NCBI RefSeq assembly: GCF_007752935.1
Contig: NZ_CP036319.1
Span: 4,154,001-4,218,000, forward strand
Direction of reading: 5' to 3'
Length of the DNA: 64,000 nucleotides
DNA from: Crateriforma conspicua
GTDB taxonomy: Bacteria; Planctomycetota; Planctomycetia; Pirellulales; Pirellulaceae
The notes under the pieces are model-generated. The model made no database searches, had not been told where the DNA came from, and saw only the letters and a list, made by a program, of their open reading frames with translations. This document shows, piece after piece, positions 26,940-39,200 of this stretch. Made by a program: the position numbers and the translations under genes. The stretch's first letter is position 1. Every line of letters begins with the position of its first letter.

Positions 26940-27020
26940 GTTTGGGCGCACCCCATCGGTCCGCGACGTCGTAGGGTCGCCGGTATGGATCGCCGTTCCT
27001 TTGGATGTCTGTCGTTGCCA

Positions 27021-30000
27021 ATGAACATGCCCGCTTTGGAAATGGACGCCGCGATTGGTCGTTCCACACCACCGCATGATCCGCTGACATCGCTGCGTCA
27101 ACAGATCGAACACGCCGCACACCTGCTGCCATCGCAAGGCCCGATCACGGTCTTCGTGCACCACAACACACTGCATGCTTTCGAAGATTTGGATTTTGAT
27201 GGTGGTGTTCAAGCCGGCGGACGCACGTTTGGATGCCAAGCGTATCTTCCCGAAGACCGATATCGAACGATGTTGGAAGAAGGTCGGATCCGCGTCGAAG
27301 ACCTCGAAGCGGTCTTGCACGAAGACCTGGAAGACGAAGCGGACCGATTGGTTTCTGTGTTCTGCACCCGCTATGCATTGCGTCTGTCCATGATGCAGTT
27401 TCCTCTGCATGCCGGGTCCACGCACGAACTGCGTTGGGTGGTCGCCGAAACCGATGCCCTGCGACGCTTTCGTGACGAAGTTTCGCCAGCGGTTCGTGAA
27501 GAAATGCTGACCGACACCCGCGCGGCCGTCCAGCAACGTATTCAAAAGCCATCCCCCATGCGGGACACGATGGATGAAGTGCTTCAGCAATTTGATTCGT
27601 CCAAGAATCAATCATGGAGCGACCGTCGCTGGGAGGCTTTCGTTCTGAATTACCTGTGGCGTGTCTGTTGCGAAGGCGTTCGCATCGCGGATCCGCCTGT
27701 CGAAACGATGGACGCACACAGCGGAGTGTTCGAACAAAGGATTCGACACCGCGACGTGCTGATCCAGACGGGTGCCGACGACGCTGACGTCCCGGTACAC
27801 GAAACGCTGATTCGATTTTGCGCGGCCTTTTTGGACCAGGGATTCGCAGCGTGGAACCTGCCCCATCGCAGCCAAGGGTTCTATCGCTGTTTCTTGTCCC
27901 ATCACGTTGATGGGCCGGCACCGACGCGTTGGCTGCGATCGGTGCAACGTGAATGCCGGCGACTCTCAGATCATCACGTTCAACCGTTGCAATCGATCCG
28001 CGAATCGTTGCAACTATTGGGCGTTGAAGAATCCGAACAGGAACCGTTCATCACGCAAACGCTGTTGGCATTGCGGGGTTGGTCGGGCATGGTTTGGCAA
28101 ATGGAAACCAATGCCGAATGGACACCCCATCCCGCACCACCGGGAAGTCTGGTGGAGTTTCTGGCGATTCGTCTGATGCTCGATCGTATCGCCATTGCTG
28201 AAGTTGCACGCAATCTTTCGGGCCATCACGTTCCGCTGAACAAACTACGTCCGACTTTTCGGCGTGACGACACAGCCGCACCGGCCAATCATTTTGAACA
28301 GCGTGCCTACACCGTCTTCCAGCTGGCCCAGGTCTTGGGGTGGCGTCCCCGAGATCTGGAAAACCTGGCACCCCAACAGTGGAACGCTCTACTGGCAGAG
28401 ATTGAGTCGTTTCCGGCGTTGGAACGACGACGCATCTATCATCGCGCGTTTGAACGCAAGTATCGCAATGAAACGCTGGACGCCGTCATCGCGCACAGCC
28501 GACGGCCCAATCATCGGTCGAATCAACGCCCAGTGTTTCAGATCGTTTGTTGTCTGGATGAACGCGAAGAATCGTTTCGGCGTCATCTGGAGGAAGTTCA
28601 ACCGGATTGCGAAACGTTTGGGATTGCGGGCTTCTTTGGTGTCGCCATGTATTATCGGGGTGCAGCCGACGCCCACTACACGCCACTGTGTCCGGTCAAC
28701 GTCAAACCCGATCACTTCGTCGTCGAAACGCCGGTCTATTCGGCGGTGGAAGCGGAACGTCGTCGCGCCGACGCACGTCGGACTTTGGGTCACGCCACCC
28801 ATCGCGCACACCTGGGCTCGCGTTCTTTTCTGGGCGGTGCGTTGACGGGCATCTTCGGGTCAATCGCCGCGGTACCTTTGGTCGCTCGGATCATGTTTCC
28901 GCGAACCACGGCGCAAATCCGTCGCTGGTTCGGCTCCATCGTGCGAACCCAGTCGACCGAACTGTGTTTGGAAAGATTGCAACCGGATCCAGGATCAGAC
29001 AACGGCCATATCGGCTACAGCGTCGAAGAAATGGCCGGCATCGTTGAAGGTGGTCTGAGGGCCCTCGGGCTTGCCAACCCTGACTTGTTATCCGAATTGG
29101 TGGTCATCTGTGGCCACGGTTCGGCCAGTCTGAACAACCCACACGAAGCCGCCCATGACTGCGGCGCATGTGGCGGTGGTCGCGGCGGCCCCAACGCCCG
29201 CGCATTCGCCCAGATGGCCAACGATGTACGTGTGCGTTCCCGCTTGGCCGAACGTGGTCTGACCATCCCGGATTCGACCTTCTTTATCGGTGGCTATCAC
29301 AACACATGTGACGACACCATGTCTTGGTATGACCTGGATCGCGTACCGCTTGTCCAACGCAAACGGTTCGAAGCAGCCAAAGCCGATATCGACGAAGCAC
29401 GAAAACGCAGTGCCCACGAACGATGCCGGCGTTTCGAATCGGCCGGTGATTCGTTGGACTTTGATGAAGCCCTGCGACACGTCGAAGGACGCGCCGAAGA
29501 CCTGTCTCAAACACGACCGGAATACGGCCACGCGACCAATGCGTTGTGTTTCGTCGGCCGACGTGAATGGAGTCGCGGATTGTTCTTGGACCGCCGCGCG
29601 TTTTTGACGTCCTATGACCCGACACAAGATGACGATCGCAGTTCCATTCTGGAACAGATGCTGCAAGCGGTCATCCCAGTCTGTGCCGGGATCAACCTGG
29701 AATACTATTTCTCCTACGTGGATCCGATCGGCTACGGATGCGGCACCAAGCTTCCACACAACATCACGTCCTTGCTGGGTGTGATGGACGGAGCCGAAAG
29801 CGATCTGCGGCCCGGTTTGCCCTGGCAGATGGTCGAAATTCACGAACCGGTTCGTCTGTTGTTCGTGATCGAAACCACGCCACAAGCGATGAAACGAATC
29901 ATCGATGACAACGAAGCAATCGCGAGATTGGTCAAAGGCGGCTGGGTGCAACTGGCCATCTTCGATCCTGATTCGGGCCGCATCCGACGCTGGTTCAAAG

Positions 30001-30143
30001 ACGACTTTGTGCTTTACGCACCACACGAGCGAGAAATCCCAGCGGTGAATTCTTCTCCTGACTGGTACGCCGGAAAGCGCGAACACTTGGGATTCGCATC
30101 CATTCTGTCGGCAAGCGCCGCCCAACCAGGAGACGTGGCATGA
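27021..30143 (+). CDS. dabA: DabA-like inorganic carbon transporter subunit (DUF2309)
   Basis: This roughly 1040-aa protein belongs to the DUF2309/DabA family, the cytoplasmic, beta-carbonic-anhydrase-like subunit of the DAB bicarbonate/CO2 uptake complex. The four active-site residues of the family are visible: Cys and Asp in VCCLDERE (about residue 510), His in VICGHGSAS (about 697) and Cys in [11 protein letters not shown] (about 712). The N-terminus ([32 protein letters not shown]) is typical. The frame opens at 26904, before the predicted transcription start, so that start is unlikely; 27021 (MNMPALEMD) is used, and 26985 (MDRRSFG) is a possible alternative with AGGG upstream. The stop overlaps the next start by 4 bp. 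It presumably couples ion flux through its membrane partners to one-way CO2 hydration. Confidence 0.9.
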   Translation: MNMPALEMDAAIGRSTPPHDPLTSLRQQIEHAAHLLPSQGPITVFVHHNTLHAFEDLDFDGGVQAGGRTFGCQAYLPEDRYRTMLEEGRIRVEDLEAVLHEDLEDEADRLVSVFCTRYALRLSMMQFPLHAGSTHELRWVVAETDALRRFRDEVSPAVREEMLTDTRAAVQQRIQKPSPMRDTMDEVLQQFDSSKNQSWSDRRWEAFVLNYLWRVCCEGVRIADPPVETMDAHSGVFEQRIRHRDVLIQTGADDADVPVHETLIRFCAAFLDQGFAAWNLPHRSQGFYRCFLSHHVDGPAPTRWLRSVQRECRRLSDHHVQPLQSIRESLQLLGVEESEQEPFITQTLLALRGWSGMVWQMETNAEWTPHPAPPGSLVEFLAIRLMLDRIAIAEVARNLSGHHVPLNKLRPTFRRDDTAAPANHFEQRAYTVFQLAQVLGWRPRDLENLAPQQWNALLAEIESFPALERRRIYHRAFERKYRNETLDAVIAHSRRPNHRSNQRPVFQIVCCLDEREESFRRHLEEVQPDCETFGIAGFFGVAMYYRGAADAHYTPLCPVNVKPDHFVVETPVYSAVEAERRRADARRTLGHATHRAHLGSRSFLGGALTGIFGSIAAVPLVARIMFPRTTAQIRRWFGSIVRTQSTELCLERLQPDPGSDNGHIGYSVEEMAGIVEGGLRALGLANPDLLSELVVICGHGSASLNNPHEAAHDCGACGGGRGGPNARAFAQMANDVRVRSRLAERGLTIPDSTFFIGGYHNTCDDTMSWYDLDRVPLVQRKRFEAAKADIDEARKRSAHERCRRFESAGDSLDFDEALRHVEGRAEDLSQTRPEYGHATNALCFVGRREWSRGLFLDRRAFLTSYDPTQDDDRSSILEQMLQAVIPVCAGINLEYYFSYVDPIGYGCGTKLPHNITSLLGVMDGAESDLRPGLPWQMVEIHEPVRLLFVIETTPQAMKRIIDDNEAIARLVKGGWVQLAIFDPDSGRIRRWFKDDFVLYAPHEREIPAVNSSPDWYAGKREHLGFASILSASAAQPGDVA

Positions 30144-31531
30144 CACTGGATCAATGCTTCTTTGCGCTCGGATTGATCGTCGTGATCAGTCCCGCGGTTC
30201 TGTTGGCGGTGCTGGCCGTCACATCATTGCTGGATCGCACGATCAGCGAACGATCGTCGGCGAAGTTGACGGAAGCCTCCGTCGTCGTTGGCTTGGTAGC
30301 GATCGTCGCGATCTTGGTACTCATGCTGGGAACCGGTCGTCGACACGTTCCCATCGAACTGGGTAACTGGGTCGTCATTCCCCAGCAACACTTTCATTTT
30401 CACCTGAAGTTCGTCTTTGACCGCCTGTCGGTCCCATTCACGATACTTTCCTTCGTCCTGTGCGGCATCATCAGTGCTTTTGCAAGTCGCTATCTGCACC
30501 GCGAACCGGGATACAACCGATTCTTTGTTTTGTTCAGTGTGTTTCTGCTGGGCATGGTTTTGTCCTCGCTTGCCGGAACCATCGAGACGTTGTTTTTCGG
30601 TTGGGAATTGGTCGGCCTGTCTTCCGCGCTGCTGGTCGCCTATTTCCACGAACGCACCAACCCGGTCCGAAACGGACAGCGTGTCTGGAGCATCTATCGC
30701 ATTTCAGACGCCGCATTCCTGATCGCCGCGTTGACGCTGCACCATTTGACCGGTGCCGGTGACTTTGACGCACTGATGGGAACCGGCGTCTGGCCCGAAG
30801 GCCACGTTTCGATCACTCAATCGCATGCGTTGTTCGTCGGTGCTTTGTTGCTGTTGGCGGCGATGGGCAAGTCCGCATTGGTGCCATTTTCTGGCTGGTT
30901 ACCCCGCGCGATGGAAGGCCCCACCCCGTCAAGCGCCATCTTCTATGGCGCATTGTCGGTGCACTTGGGTGCGTACCTTTTGCTTCGTGTCGGTCCGCTG
31001 TTGGAAGCATCCACGTTGCTGCAGATAGCCGTTGTCTTCGTTGGTCTGATCTCCGCCATTTTTGGAACACTGACCGCGCGAGTTCAAACCGACATCAAGA
31101 GTGCACTCGCATTCGCTTCGCTGACGCAAGTCGGCATCATCGTTGTCGAGATCGGTTGTGGTCTTCGGTATCTGGCTTTGGTCCACATCATCGGTCATGC
31201 CTGCCTGCGGACACTTCAACTGCTGCGGGCTCCAACGCTGTTGCACGATTACCACACGTTGGAAAACGCGATCGGCGGACACTTGCAACGCAACGAAACA
31301 ATACTGGCACGATGGTTGCCGACGCGTCTTCGCGCGGGTCTGTATGCCACCGCGATCGAGCGTGGTTACTTGGACGGATCAATAGGCGACATGGTGGTTC
31401 GGCCTTTCACGCGTCTATTTCGCTGGTGCGACAACTTGGAACGGCGTTGGACGAACCTTCTTTCGGGCGGCCAGTCGCGAGAATCCGATGACGTTCGTCC
31501 GCATGTCGAATCGCTGGAGGAATTCGTCTGA
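30140..31531 (+). CDS. dabB: DabB-like proton-conducting membrane subunit (NuoL-like)
   Basis: This 463-aa polytopic protein belongs to the NADH-quinone oxidoreductase subunit L/Mrp antiporter family and resembles DabB. The buried Glu is in [14 protein letters not shown] (about residue 155). The channel Lys is in [31 protein letters not shown] (about residue 243), and the [12 protein letters not shown] variant in place of HAATMV is typical of Dab partners. It is shorter than many NuoL proteins and lacks the long lateral helix. It starts four bases inside dabA, so equal synthesis is expected. It likely supplies proton or sodium flux that energises DabA. The C-terminal ~70 residues are polar and cytoplasmic. 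Confidence 0.87.
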   Translation: MTLDQCFFALGLIVVISPAVLLAVLAVTSLLDRTISERSSAKLTEASVVVGLVAIVAILVLMLGTGRRHVPIELGNWVVIPQQHFHFHLKFVFDRLSVPFTILSFVLCGIISAFASRYLHREPGYNRFFVLFSVFLLGMVLSSLAGTIETLFFGWELVGLSSALLVAYFHERTNPVRNGQRVWSIYRISDAAFLIAALTLHHLTGAGDFDALMGTGVWPEGHVSITQSHALFVGALLLLAAMGKSALVPFSGWLPRAMEGPTPSSAIFYGALSVHLGAYLLLRVGPLLEASTLLQIAVVFVGLISAIFGTLTARVQTDIKSALAFASLTQVGIIVVEIGCGLRYLALVHIIGHACLRTLQLLRAPTLLHDYHTLENAIGGHLQRNETILARWLPTRLRAGLYATAIERGYLDGSIGDMVVRPFTRLFRWCDNLERRWTNLLSGGQSRESDDVRPHVESLEEFV

Positions 31532-33057
31532 TGCAAGAATTACATTTGCCATGGATGGAACTATCGATTGTGATCCCAATCCTGGGCGCGATCATCGTTT
31601 CTCGTCTGCGAGACTCCGCGATCGCTCGGATCGCCTGCTTGATCACATGCAGCCTGACGTTGGCTTGTGCCACGGGCGAATGGATCGACTTCGTTCGCCT
31701 GGGAACCTTCGAAGCCCACGATCACTGGGATTTGATCGAGACGATCTTTCATCAAGACGTCTTTGTCATCGATGAATTGAACGCACCGCTTTTGCCACTG
31801 GCCGCGCTGCTGTGTTTATTGACGGCGTTGTCGACGCTGCGTACCAAAGCCAATCGGTTTTCCTTCAACGCAATGTTGGCGTCAGAAGCCATCTTGATGG
31901 CGACCCTTAGTTGCCGAAACGCGTTGGGCATCGTTGGACTGTTGATCGCGGCAGTCGTCCCCGTCTGGTTGGAGTTGCGTCAGCGAGGTCGATGCACGCG
32001 AGTCTTCACCATTCACATGTCGCTGTTCGCGGCACTGTTGCTGTGCGGGCAGTGGATGGTTGCCGCCGGCGCGGTGTTTATCGGTGGGGCACTACTGACC
32101 GTCGCCGCACTGCTACGAACCGGAATCGTTCCCCTGCACTGCTGGATGACGGACCTGTTCGAAAAGGCCACCTTGGGCACCGCGTTGCTGTTCGTCACGC
32201 CCATGACCGGTGCGTATGCGGTGATGCGACTGGTGCTTCCCATCGCACCGGACTGGGCGTTGCAAAGCATTGCGGTTGTTTCGCTGATCACGGCCGTCTA
32301 TGCGGGTTGCATGGCGTTGGTCCAGCATGAAGCCCGTCGCTTCTTCTGCTACTTGCTGCTCAGCCAATCCTCGTTGGTTTTGGTCGGCCTGGAAATCGCC
32401 ACACCGATCGGTTTGACCGGCGCGTTGTGTGTTTGGATATCCGTTGGATTGTCGCTGGGCGGTTTCGGATTGACGTTGCGAAGCGTCGAAGCCCGAGTGG
32501 GACGCATCTCTCTGGACGAATTTCACGGGCTGTACGAACACATGCCCACCCTTGCCGCCCTGTTTCTTCTGACCGGTCTGGCATCGATCGGATTCCCCGG
32601 AACCATCGGGTTCATCGGCATTGAACTGTTGGTCGAAAGCGCGGTCGAAGTCTATCCATGGATCGGAATGACTGTGGTGCTGGCAGCCGCCCTCAATGGC
32701 ATCGCGATACTGCAAGCCTACTTTCGAATTTTCACCGGCCATCGGCACATGGCAACGTTTTCCTTGCGTGCACGCCGATCCGAAAAGATTGCCGTTTTCG
32801 TACTGTCCTTTTTGATCATCTTCGGCGGCCTGTATCCCCAATGGAGCGTAGCGTCACGCTACCACGCCGCCATCGAACTGATTCGACAACGCACCGCCGC
32901 TCTTGGAAGTGGTTCCGATCAGCCCGGACACGCCGACCACCAAACGAACACCAAATCTGCGATTCCAAACCAAACCACAGACGCCACCAAAGCTCCCATC
33001 ACCAACATCGCCGCGGCCACGGCCCAAGAATCTTCGAAGACCGAAAATGAGCGATAA
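31531..33057 (+). CDS. Second proton-channel-like membrane subunit (NuoM/N-like)
   Basis: The 508-aa product has at least twelve hydrophobic segments and belongs to the same complex I antiporter-like superfamily. The recognisable core is [28 protein letters not shown] (about residues 190-217), the counterpart of the K-x-P-x-H-x-W-L-P motif, followed by [29 protein letters not shown]. The usual channel Lys before VPLH is not present (Arg-Thr-Gly instead) and no WEL-type Glu motif is evident, so its proton path may be altered. It shares one base with the previous stop codon. Standard DAB systems have one such subunit, so this is an additional component. The C-terminal ~60 residues are a Thr/Pro/Asn-rich tail. 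Confidence 0.8.
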   Translation: MQELHLPWMELSIVIPILGAIIVSRLRDSAIARIACLITCSLTLACATGEWIDFVRLGTFEAHDHWDLIETIFHQDVFVIDELNAPLLPLAALLCLLTALSTLRTKANRFSFNAMLASEAILMATLSCRNALGIVGLLIAAVVPVWLELRQRGRCTRVFTIHMSLFAALLLCGQWMVAAGAVFIGGALLTVAALLRTGIVPLHCWMTDLFEKATLGTALLFVTPMTGAYAVMRLVLPIAPDWALQSIAVVSLITAVYAGCMALVQHEARRFFCYLLLSQSSLVLVGLEIATPIGLTGALCVWISVGLSLGGFGLTLRSVEARVGRISLDEFHGLYEHMPTLAALFLLTGLASIGFPGTIGFIGIELLVESAVEVYPWIGMTVVLAAALNGIAILQAYFRIFTGHRHMATFSLRARRSEKIAVFVLSFLIIFGGLYPQWSVASRYHAAIELIRQRTAALGSGSDQPGHADHQTNTKSAIPNQTTDATKAPITNIAAATAQESSKTENER

Positions 33058-35062
33058 CAACACTCCTGCCGAATCGCCCGAATCCCATGCGATACCACGC
33101 GGCGACGCGTCGGGCTTTGTGAAGTATTTCAAGCACGACTTTTTGTCCGGCTTGCTGGTCTTTCTGATCGCATTGCCGCTGTGCTTGGGCATCTCACTGG
33201 CTTGTGGCTATCCGCCCATCGCCGGGATCTTCACTGCCATCATCGGTTCGATCTTAACCACGTTCATCAGCAACAGCGAACTGACGATCAAAGGTCCCGC
33301 GGCTGGTCTGATTGTGATCGCGATCGGATGCATCGAAGACTTTGGCGGCGACGGAATGACCGGCGGATGGACGGACGCTGATATCACGGCCTATCAAGCA
33401 GCCCTTGCCGTTGGCGTCGCCGCCGCGGTGATCCAGATTCTCTTTGGGCTGTTTCGCGGAGGCATCTTGGGTGAATTTTTCCCGATCTCCGCGGTACACG
33501 GAATGCTTGCCGCCATCGGCGTGATCATCATCATCAAACAGTTCCCCGTGGCATTGGGTGTCTCCGCCGGCGGCGAACCTTTGGAAATGCTCAGGGAAAT
33601 TCCCCACTACGTTGCCGAAGCCAACCCGGCGATCGCGGCCATCGGGATGACCAGCATTCTGATCATGTTTTTATGGCCACTGGCCGGACAACGTGTCGGT
33701 CTTTTGAAGAAGATCCCGTCGCCGATGATTGTCCTGCTGGTCACGGTTCCGATGGGCTTGATGTTCGACCTATTGCACGAACATTCCTACACGCTTCAAG
33801 GGCATCAGTACCAGCTCGGCGAACAGTATTTGGTCAAGATGCCCGAACGAATTTTCGGGATGTTCGATGACATCACCGCGCCTGACTTCAACGCCCTGAC
33901 GCAGGGCAAGGCTTGGAAATGGGTGATGATGTTTTTCATCATCGGAAGCCTGGAATCCTTGCTTAGTGCCAAGGCGATCGACTTGTTGGATCCTTGGAAA
34001 CGAAAGACCAACATGAACCGTGACTTGGTCGCCGTTGGGATCGGAAACTTGGGTGCGTCCATGGTCGGCGGACTTCCGATGATCTCCGAAATCGTGCGTT
34101 CCAAAGCGAACATCGATAACGGTGCACGCACGCGATTTGCCGATATGTGGCATGGGATCTTTCTGCTCGCATGCGTGGCACTGATTCCAACGGTGTTGCA
34201 TGAAATCCCACTCGCCGCCCTGGCTGGGATGCTGGTTTACACCGGATACCGACTGGCACACCCGGCCGAATTTGTGCACGTCTGGCGAATCGGAAAAGAA
34301 CAGCTCGCGATCTTTGTCACCACGCTAATTGTCGTCTTGGCGACCGATTTGCTGATCGGCGTCGCTGCTGGAATCCTGTTGAAGCTGATCATTCACGTTG
34401 CCAATGGCGTTCCTTTGAAAAGCCTGTTCAAGCCTTTCATCGAAGTCCAAGAATTCGACGACAACACCAGCCTGATCGTTGCCAAAGAATCGGCCGTCTT
34501 TAGCAACTGGATCCCGTTTCGTCGCCAAATCGAACAGATCGGATTGGTCCAGAAACGCAACCTGATCATCGACGTGTCCGACACAAAACTGGTCGATCAC
34601 AGCGTGATGGAAAAGCTGGAAGAGATGGAACGGGATTTCCAGCAGGAAGGCCTGCAATTCCATATTCGGGGTTTGTCGCAGATGAAGCCGCTGGCGGCCA
34701 GCCCGCAGTCGGCACGCAAAGGCGGTCTTTCCACAATGCGAAGGGTGACCGTGGTCGCTGATCATGATCTGGAATCACGACTGGTCGATCGCTTCGTCGA
34801 ACTGGGCGCCACCGGTTTCACGTCAACACCTTGCAGCGGAGCCGGACGCCATCGGCTGCGCTGTGGGGACGGGCCGTCCGAATCACAGGTCCGCATCGAA
34901 GTGGTGGTGACGCCGGAAACCGGTGATGACGTCCTGCGGTTCCTGCGCACCGATGTGTTCCCCAGCCACAGCGTTGCGGTTTGGTGCGAAGACGTCGATG
35001 TGGTTCGTCGCGACCATTTCGATTCCTCCGTCGCCGCTGCTGTATCCGCCACGCCTGTCTAG
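33047..35062 (+). CDS. SulP anion (bicarbonate?) transporter fused to STAS and PII-like domains
   Basis: This 671-aa protein has a SulP/SLC26 membrane domain (about residues 30-450; [25 protein letters not shown] near the start, [15 protein letters not shown] and [23 protein letters not shown] later). A STAS domain follows (about 467-545; [20 protein letters not shown]). A C-terminal domain (about 565-650) reads like a PII-like protein: [26 protein letters not shown], a loop, then [19 protein letters not shown] and a final strand [18 protein letters not shown]-like SbtB and CPII proteins regulate bicarbonate transporters by binding adenine nucleotides. BicA, a cyanobacterial bicarbonate importer, is a SulP protein. 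The gene overlaps the previous one by 11 bp and ends the dab operon. Bicarbonate as substrate is inferred from context; the PII-like call is by pattern and needs a structure check. Confidence 0.8.
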   Translation: MSDNNTPAESPESHAIPRGDASGFVKYFKHDFLSGLLVFLIALPLCLGISLACGYPPIAGIFTAIIGSILTTFISNSELTIKGPAAGLIVIAIGCIEDFGGDGMTGGWTDADITAYQAALAVGVAAAVIQILFGLFRGGILGEFFPISAVHGMLAAIGVIIIIKQFPVALGVSAGGEPLEMLREIPHYVAEANPAIAAIGMTSILIMFLWPLAGQRVGLLKKIPSPMIVLLVTVPMGLMFDLLHEHSYTLQGHQYQLGEQYLVKMPERIFGMFDDITAPDFNALTQGKAWKWVMMFFIIGSLESLLSAKAIDLLDPWKRKTNMNRDLVAVGIGNLGASMVGGLPMISEIVRSKANIDNGARTRFADMWHGIFLLACVALIPTVLHEIPLAALAGMLVYTGYRLAHPAEFVHVWRIGKEQLAIFVTTLIVVLATDLLIGVAAGILLKLIIHVANGVPLKSLFKPFIEVQEFDDNTSLIVAKESAVFSNWIPFRRQIEQIGLVQKRNLIIDVSDTKLVDHSVMEKLEEMERDFQQEGLQFHIRGLSQMKPLAASPQSARKGGLSTMRRVTVVADHDLESRLVDRFVELGATGFTSTPCSGAGRHRLRCGDGPSESQVRIEVVVTPETGDDVLRFLRTDVFPSHSVAVWCEDVDVVRRDHFDSSVAAAVSATPV

Positions 35063-35141
35063 AAGGCACGATTGAACCATCGCTCATTCATTTTTTCGTA
35101 TCGCCAACGCTGTACAAGCTTCGTTCGATTCCGGAGACACC

Positions 35142-35936
35142 ATGAACCCCTTGCGTCTGATTTGCTTTTCATCCCTGGTGACAGCGGCGATGGCTTGGTT
35201 TCCCAAGATTCCCGCGGATGACACCATCGGTCGGCCCAAGAATCTGCCGTCGGTCAGCCAGCAGTTGATTGACCTGGGAGCCGGGAACGTACGCCAGATC
35301 AATGGCGAACTTTCCTACGTGCACTTGAAGGGTTCGCGGTTCACCGATGATGCCGCCGGATTGCTGGCCGGCCAACGTTCCCTGGTTTTCCTTTCTCTGG
35401 CACAGACGCCGATCACCGACGCAACCCTACGCATTGTCTGTGACCTTGACCAACTGAAATGGCTGTTTCTGGACCACACGAAAATCACCGACCAAGCGGC
35501 GGCGGGGCTGGCGAAACTTTCGAATCTCCGCACGCTGTCACTGGCGAGATGTGGCGTGACGGACAAAACGTTTACCCACGTCTCTTGGCCTCGCCTGCAC
35601 ACGCTGGATCTGTCGCAATCCCGCATCAGCGACACGACCGTCGGACGCCTTTCTGGACACCAAGCGATTCAGCATTTGAATCTAAGCCGCACCGCGGTAA
35701 CGGATCGTTGCATGAACGACCTAGTCACCATGCCGAAAATCACCCGCTTGAACCTGGCCGGGACCAAGATCACCGACTCTGGATTCGCCAAGCTACAGAC
35801 GCTCGGCAACCTTCGTGAAGTGGACGTGACGGGGACACAAGTGACCGCGTCGGCAATCCTGGGTTTCAGTGCCCAGCATCCCGAATGCCTGGTCCATGGA
35901 CCGGAACTGGCAATCGATAGCCTTGCGCACCATTAG
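35142..35936 (+). CDS. Exported leucine-rich-repeat protein
   Basis: The 264-aa product has an N-terminal hydrophobic leader (MNPLRLICFSSLVTAAMAW) and about seven LRR units of 23-24 residues with the pattern L-x-x-L-x-L-x-x-T-x-I-T-D, for example LKWLFLDHTKITDQAAAGLAKL and ITRLNLAGTKITDSGFAKLQTL. This cysteine-poor, ITD-containing repeat resembles the LRR proteins abundant in Planctomycetes. It is expected to be a binding protein outside the cytoplasm; the partner is unknown. It lies 79 bp after the SulP gene on the same strand. It could be cotranscribed, but nothing else ties it to that operon. Confidence 0.8.
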   Translation: MNPLRLICFSSLVTAAMAWFPKIPADDTIGRPKNLPSVSQQLIDLGAGNVRQINGELSYVHLKGSRFTDDAAGLLAGQRSLVFLSLAQTPITDATLRIVCDLDQLKWLFLDHTKITDQAAAGLAKLSNLRTLSLARCGVTDKTFTHVSWPRLHTLDLSQSRISDTTVGRLSGHQAIQHLNLSRTAVTDRCMNDLVTMPKITRLNLAGTKITDSGFAKLQTLGNLREVDVTGTQVTASAILGFSAQHPECLVHGPELAIDSLAHH

Positions 35937-35954
35937 CGAATCGGGTGACCAAGC

Positions 35955-36006
35955 TGCGACGCCCCGACAGGTGACGTCTATTGGTCGCCCCATCTTGGGC
36001 GTCGCA
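35955..36006. repeat. 10-bp perfect inverted repeat with 32-bp loop
   Basis: TGCGACGCCC at 35955-35964 is mirrored by GGGCGTCGCA at 35997-36006, followed by AAAACATT. It lies shortly after the LRR gene stop codon and might be a terminator-like or protein-binding site. The rest of the gap to 36285 (349 bp in total) shows no gene or RNA I can support. Confidence 0.4.
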
Positions 36007-36285
36007 AAACATTAACGGCGTGTCGTCCCGAACTCTCGACACCCCTGTCGTCACGAGGGAAATTCGAGGCACGCCCCACACCAATGCGAAGCACGTCATC
36101 TGCGTGACCTCGGTCCTTTCACAGACCGGAGTCATCGGATCGGCCGTTTTCTCGTTTTTCTGGCTCGCAACCGAGCACCCGGTGATTTCCGACTTTCCGC
36201 CATCCGGTGGATCGGATAACGCTGCCTGTGGCGGCGTCGTATTCCTTGGTGCCAACGCCCGAAGACGAAAGAAGCGATTGACGGG

Positions 36286-39200
36286 ATGACGAAAAATCTT
36301 CAACGCTCATCCGGCGACACGACGCACTGTGGCTGTGCTTCATCCGCGGACTGCGGTCCGACACCACTACCCCGCCGTCGCCTGATCCAAGCCGCCGGCT
36401 TGAACGCCGCACTTTTGCTTTCAGGGCGCGGCAATGTCATGGCGGGACCTTTCGCTGCGAACGATTTTGATCCGGTCATTCCCGCGGACAAGAAGCTTAG
36501 CGAGGATTGGATCGCCAGTTTGTACGACCGCGGCAATCCGTTGTCAGCATCCGGCGAAGACCTTCGGTTCATCGGAATGCCGATCAATGGCATCTGCACC
36601 GGACAAGTCTATTTGGGCGGCGACGGAAGGTTGTGGTACTGGAATCTGGACGGCCATCGCGACCGAAAACAGATTGGTGCCGGGCCACGCTTTACCGACC
36701 CGGACACGTTCCAATCGCCGATGGACCAGGGGTTTGCCATCGACGTTCGCTCCGACGATTCGGCGACAACGTTCACGTTGGATTCCAATGGTTTCCATGA
36801 CGTGGTCTTCACCAACCGCTATCCGATGGCCAACGTCACGTATGCCGACAACGCATGTCCGATCAAAGTCGAATTGGATGCGTACACGCCATACATTCCT
36901 TTGAATCGCGATGATTCCAGCTTTCCCGTCATCGTGATGCGATACACGCTGCGCAATCAATCCAGTTCAAATCAAGAAGTCTCCATCGCCGGATGGATCG
37001 AAAACCTGTCGAACTTTCGCAGCGGAAAAGGACGTCAAGGACGCAGGTTCAGTCGGTTTACTGAGCGAGACGGTTTGTCAGCCGTCGAATGCTGGGCCGG
37101 TTCCATTCCGGATGATGGAGCCGAAGAACAAGTTGACGTCTTCGCGGATTTCGAAGACGGCGATTACAGCGATTGGAAAGTCGAAGGAGACGCATTTGGT
37201 AATGGCCCGGCAACCGGTCCGCGCACCATCCAAAAATTGTCCGGCTTTGACGGAAAAGGCCTGGTCAATTCATGGACCGGTTCCGACAAACCGCAAGGTA
37301 AGTTGACGTCACCCGTTTTCACGATTCAAAAACCGTTCATCAACTTCTTGATCGGCGGCGGTAACAACACAAAATCATTGGGAATGCACCTGTGGGTCGA
37401 CGGACGAAAGGTCCGATCGGCATCGGGCAATCGGTCCGATGCGATGACATGGGCCAGTTGGGACGTTAAAGAATTAGCGGGCAAGACGGCCCATCTGGAG
37501 ATTGTCGATGCATCATCCAGCGGATGGGGACACATCGATATCGACCAGATCGTCTTTTCGACCAAACCGGCAAGTGGAAACTCCGATACGCCCTTGGAAC
37601 GAGCGACCGATTTTGGATCGATCGCATTAGGGTTGCTGAGCAGCGAACCGGCAGAATTCGTGGACATCCAACGCTCTGCCACCGGTTCGACGGATCTCTT
37701 CAGTCGAACACATTCCAAAGTCGTCGATGGCGACACGTTCCAACGCCCGCTGAGTGACCGAGCGTTTGCATCGCTGGGCAGGACCACAAAGCTTGGCCCC
37801 GGCGAAAACGCCGTCGTAACCTTCACGCTCTCCTGGCGTTTTCCCAATGCCAATTATGTCACCAAGTTTGGTCGGAGTCCCGGTGATCACGACATCAACG
37901 ATTACTCCACGCGTTGGCCGACATCCGTCGACTCAGCTGCCAATGTCGCGGTGCGACAGGCGGAACTGACCGACGCCTCCCAAACTTGGACAGATACCTG
38001 GTACGACTCCACGTTACCCTATTGGTTTTTGGAGCGAACCCTGATCCCACTAAATTGCATGCAGACGCAGGTTGCGGAACGTCTGGCATTGCAAGACGGC
38101 ATGTACAACTTGGACGAAGGCGTCAACTGCTGTCCCGGTAACTGCACCCACGTCTGGCAGTACGCGCAAGGATTAGCCCGCATTTTCCCAGTCATTGAAC
38201 GCGAATGTCGTGACAAGGTGGAGTACGGGAAAGGATTTCGTGCCAGCGACGGTGCCATCAATTTCCGTCACAGCATCGGCGAATTCCGTGACGCCATCGA
38301 TGGTCAGTGCGGCACCATTCTGCGTGTCTTACGCGAAAGCCAAATGACAACCGACGACCGGTTCCTAGAAAGCATTTGGGACCGCACACGCCAATCGATG
38401 GAACATGTGATCCGCAAATGGGACAAGGATGAAAACGGATTGCTGTCGGGCGCCCAGCACAACACGTTGGATGAACCTTGGTTCGGCCAAGTCCATTGGT
38501 TGATCAACTTGTACCACGCTGCCTTGAAAGCATCTGCGTCCATGGCGCGGCAAATGAATCAGCCCGCCGTTGCCGATCGATATGAACGTATCGTGGCCAA
38601 CGGCGCGCCGGCGATGGTCGACATGTTGTGGAATGAGGACTTCGGGTACTTCATTCACAATCCGGGCCCCGGCGACGATGAAAAGCATGGATCGGTCAAC
38701 GGTTGTCACATCGATCAAGTGCTGGGCGAATTCTGGCTCAGAAACGTTGGCCTTGATCCGGTGCTACCGCAAGACAAAACGCGTCGCGCCTTGGAATCGT
38801 TGTGGACGTACAACTTTTCGCCCAACGTGGGCGATTACCGCAAAGTCATGACCGCGGGTCGATGGTACGCCGTCGAAGGCAACGCGGGACTGATCATGTG
38901 CTCGTTTCCACACGGAAAGATCGAAGCTAAAAGTGGCAAGAAGAATTATGCGGGCTACCTGAACGAGTGCATGACCGGCTTCGAATGGCAGGTCGCCGCG
39001 CACATGATCTGGGAAGGCATGTTGGAAAAGGGTTTGGCGATCGGCAAGGCGATTTACGACCGATACCAACCCAAGGATCGCAACCCCTACAACGAAATCG
39101 AATGTAGCGATCACTATGCCCGCGCCATGTCCAGTTACAGCGCGTTCATGGCAGTTTGTGGTTATCAGTATGATGGCCCCGCAGGCCGACTGGCTTTCGG

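Larger units (their letters stand above)
26446..27020. other. Regulatory intergenic region between the two-component genes and the dab operon
   Basis: This 575-bp gap between divergent transcription units contains no credible gene. It holds a 37-bp dyad with four TGCA half-sites (26743-26779), a further TGCAGATGCA near 26849, and a sigma-54 promoter (26925-26939). The arrangement of activator sites 100-200 bp upstream of a -24/-12 promoter is what NtrC-type enhancer-binding proteins use. Confidence 0.6.
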
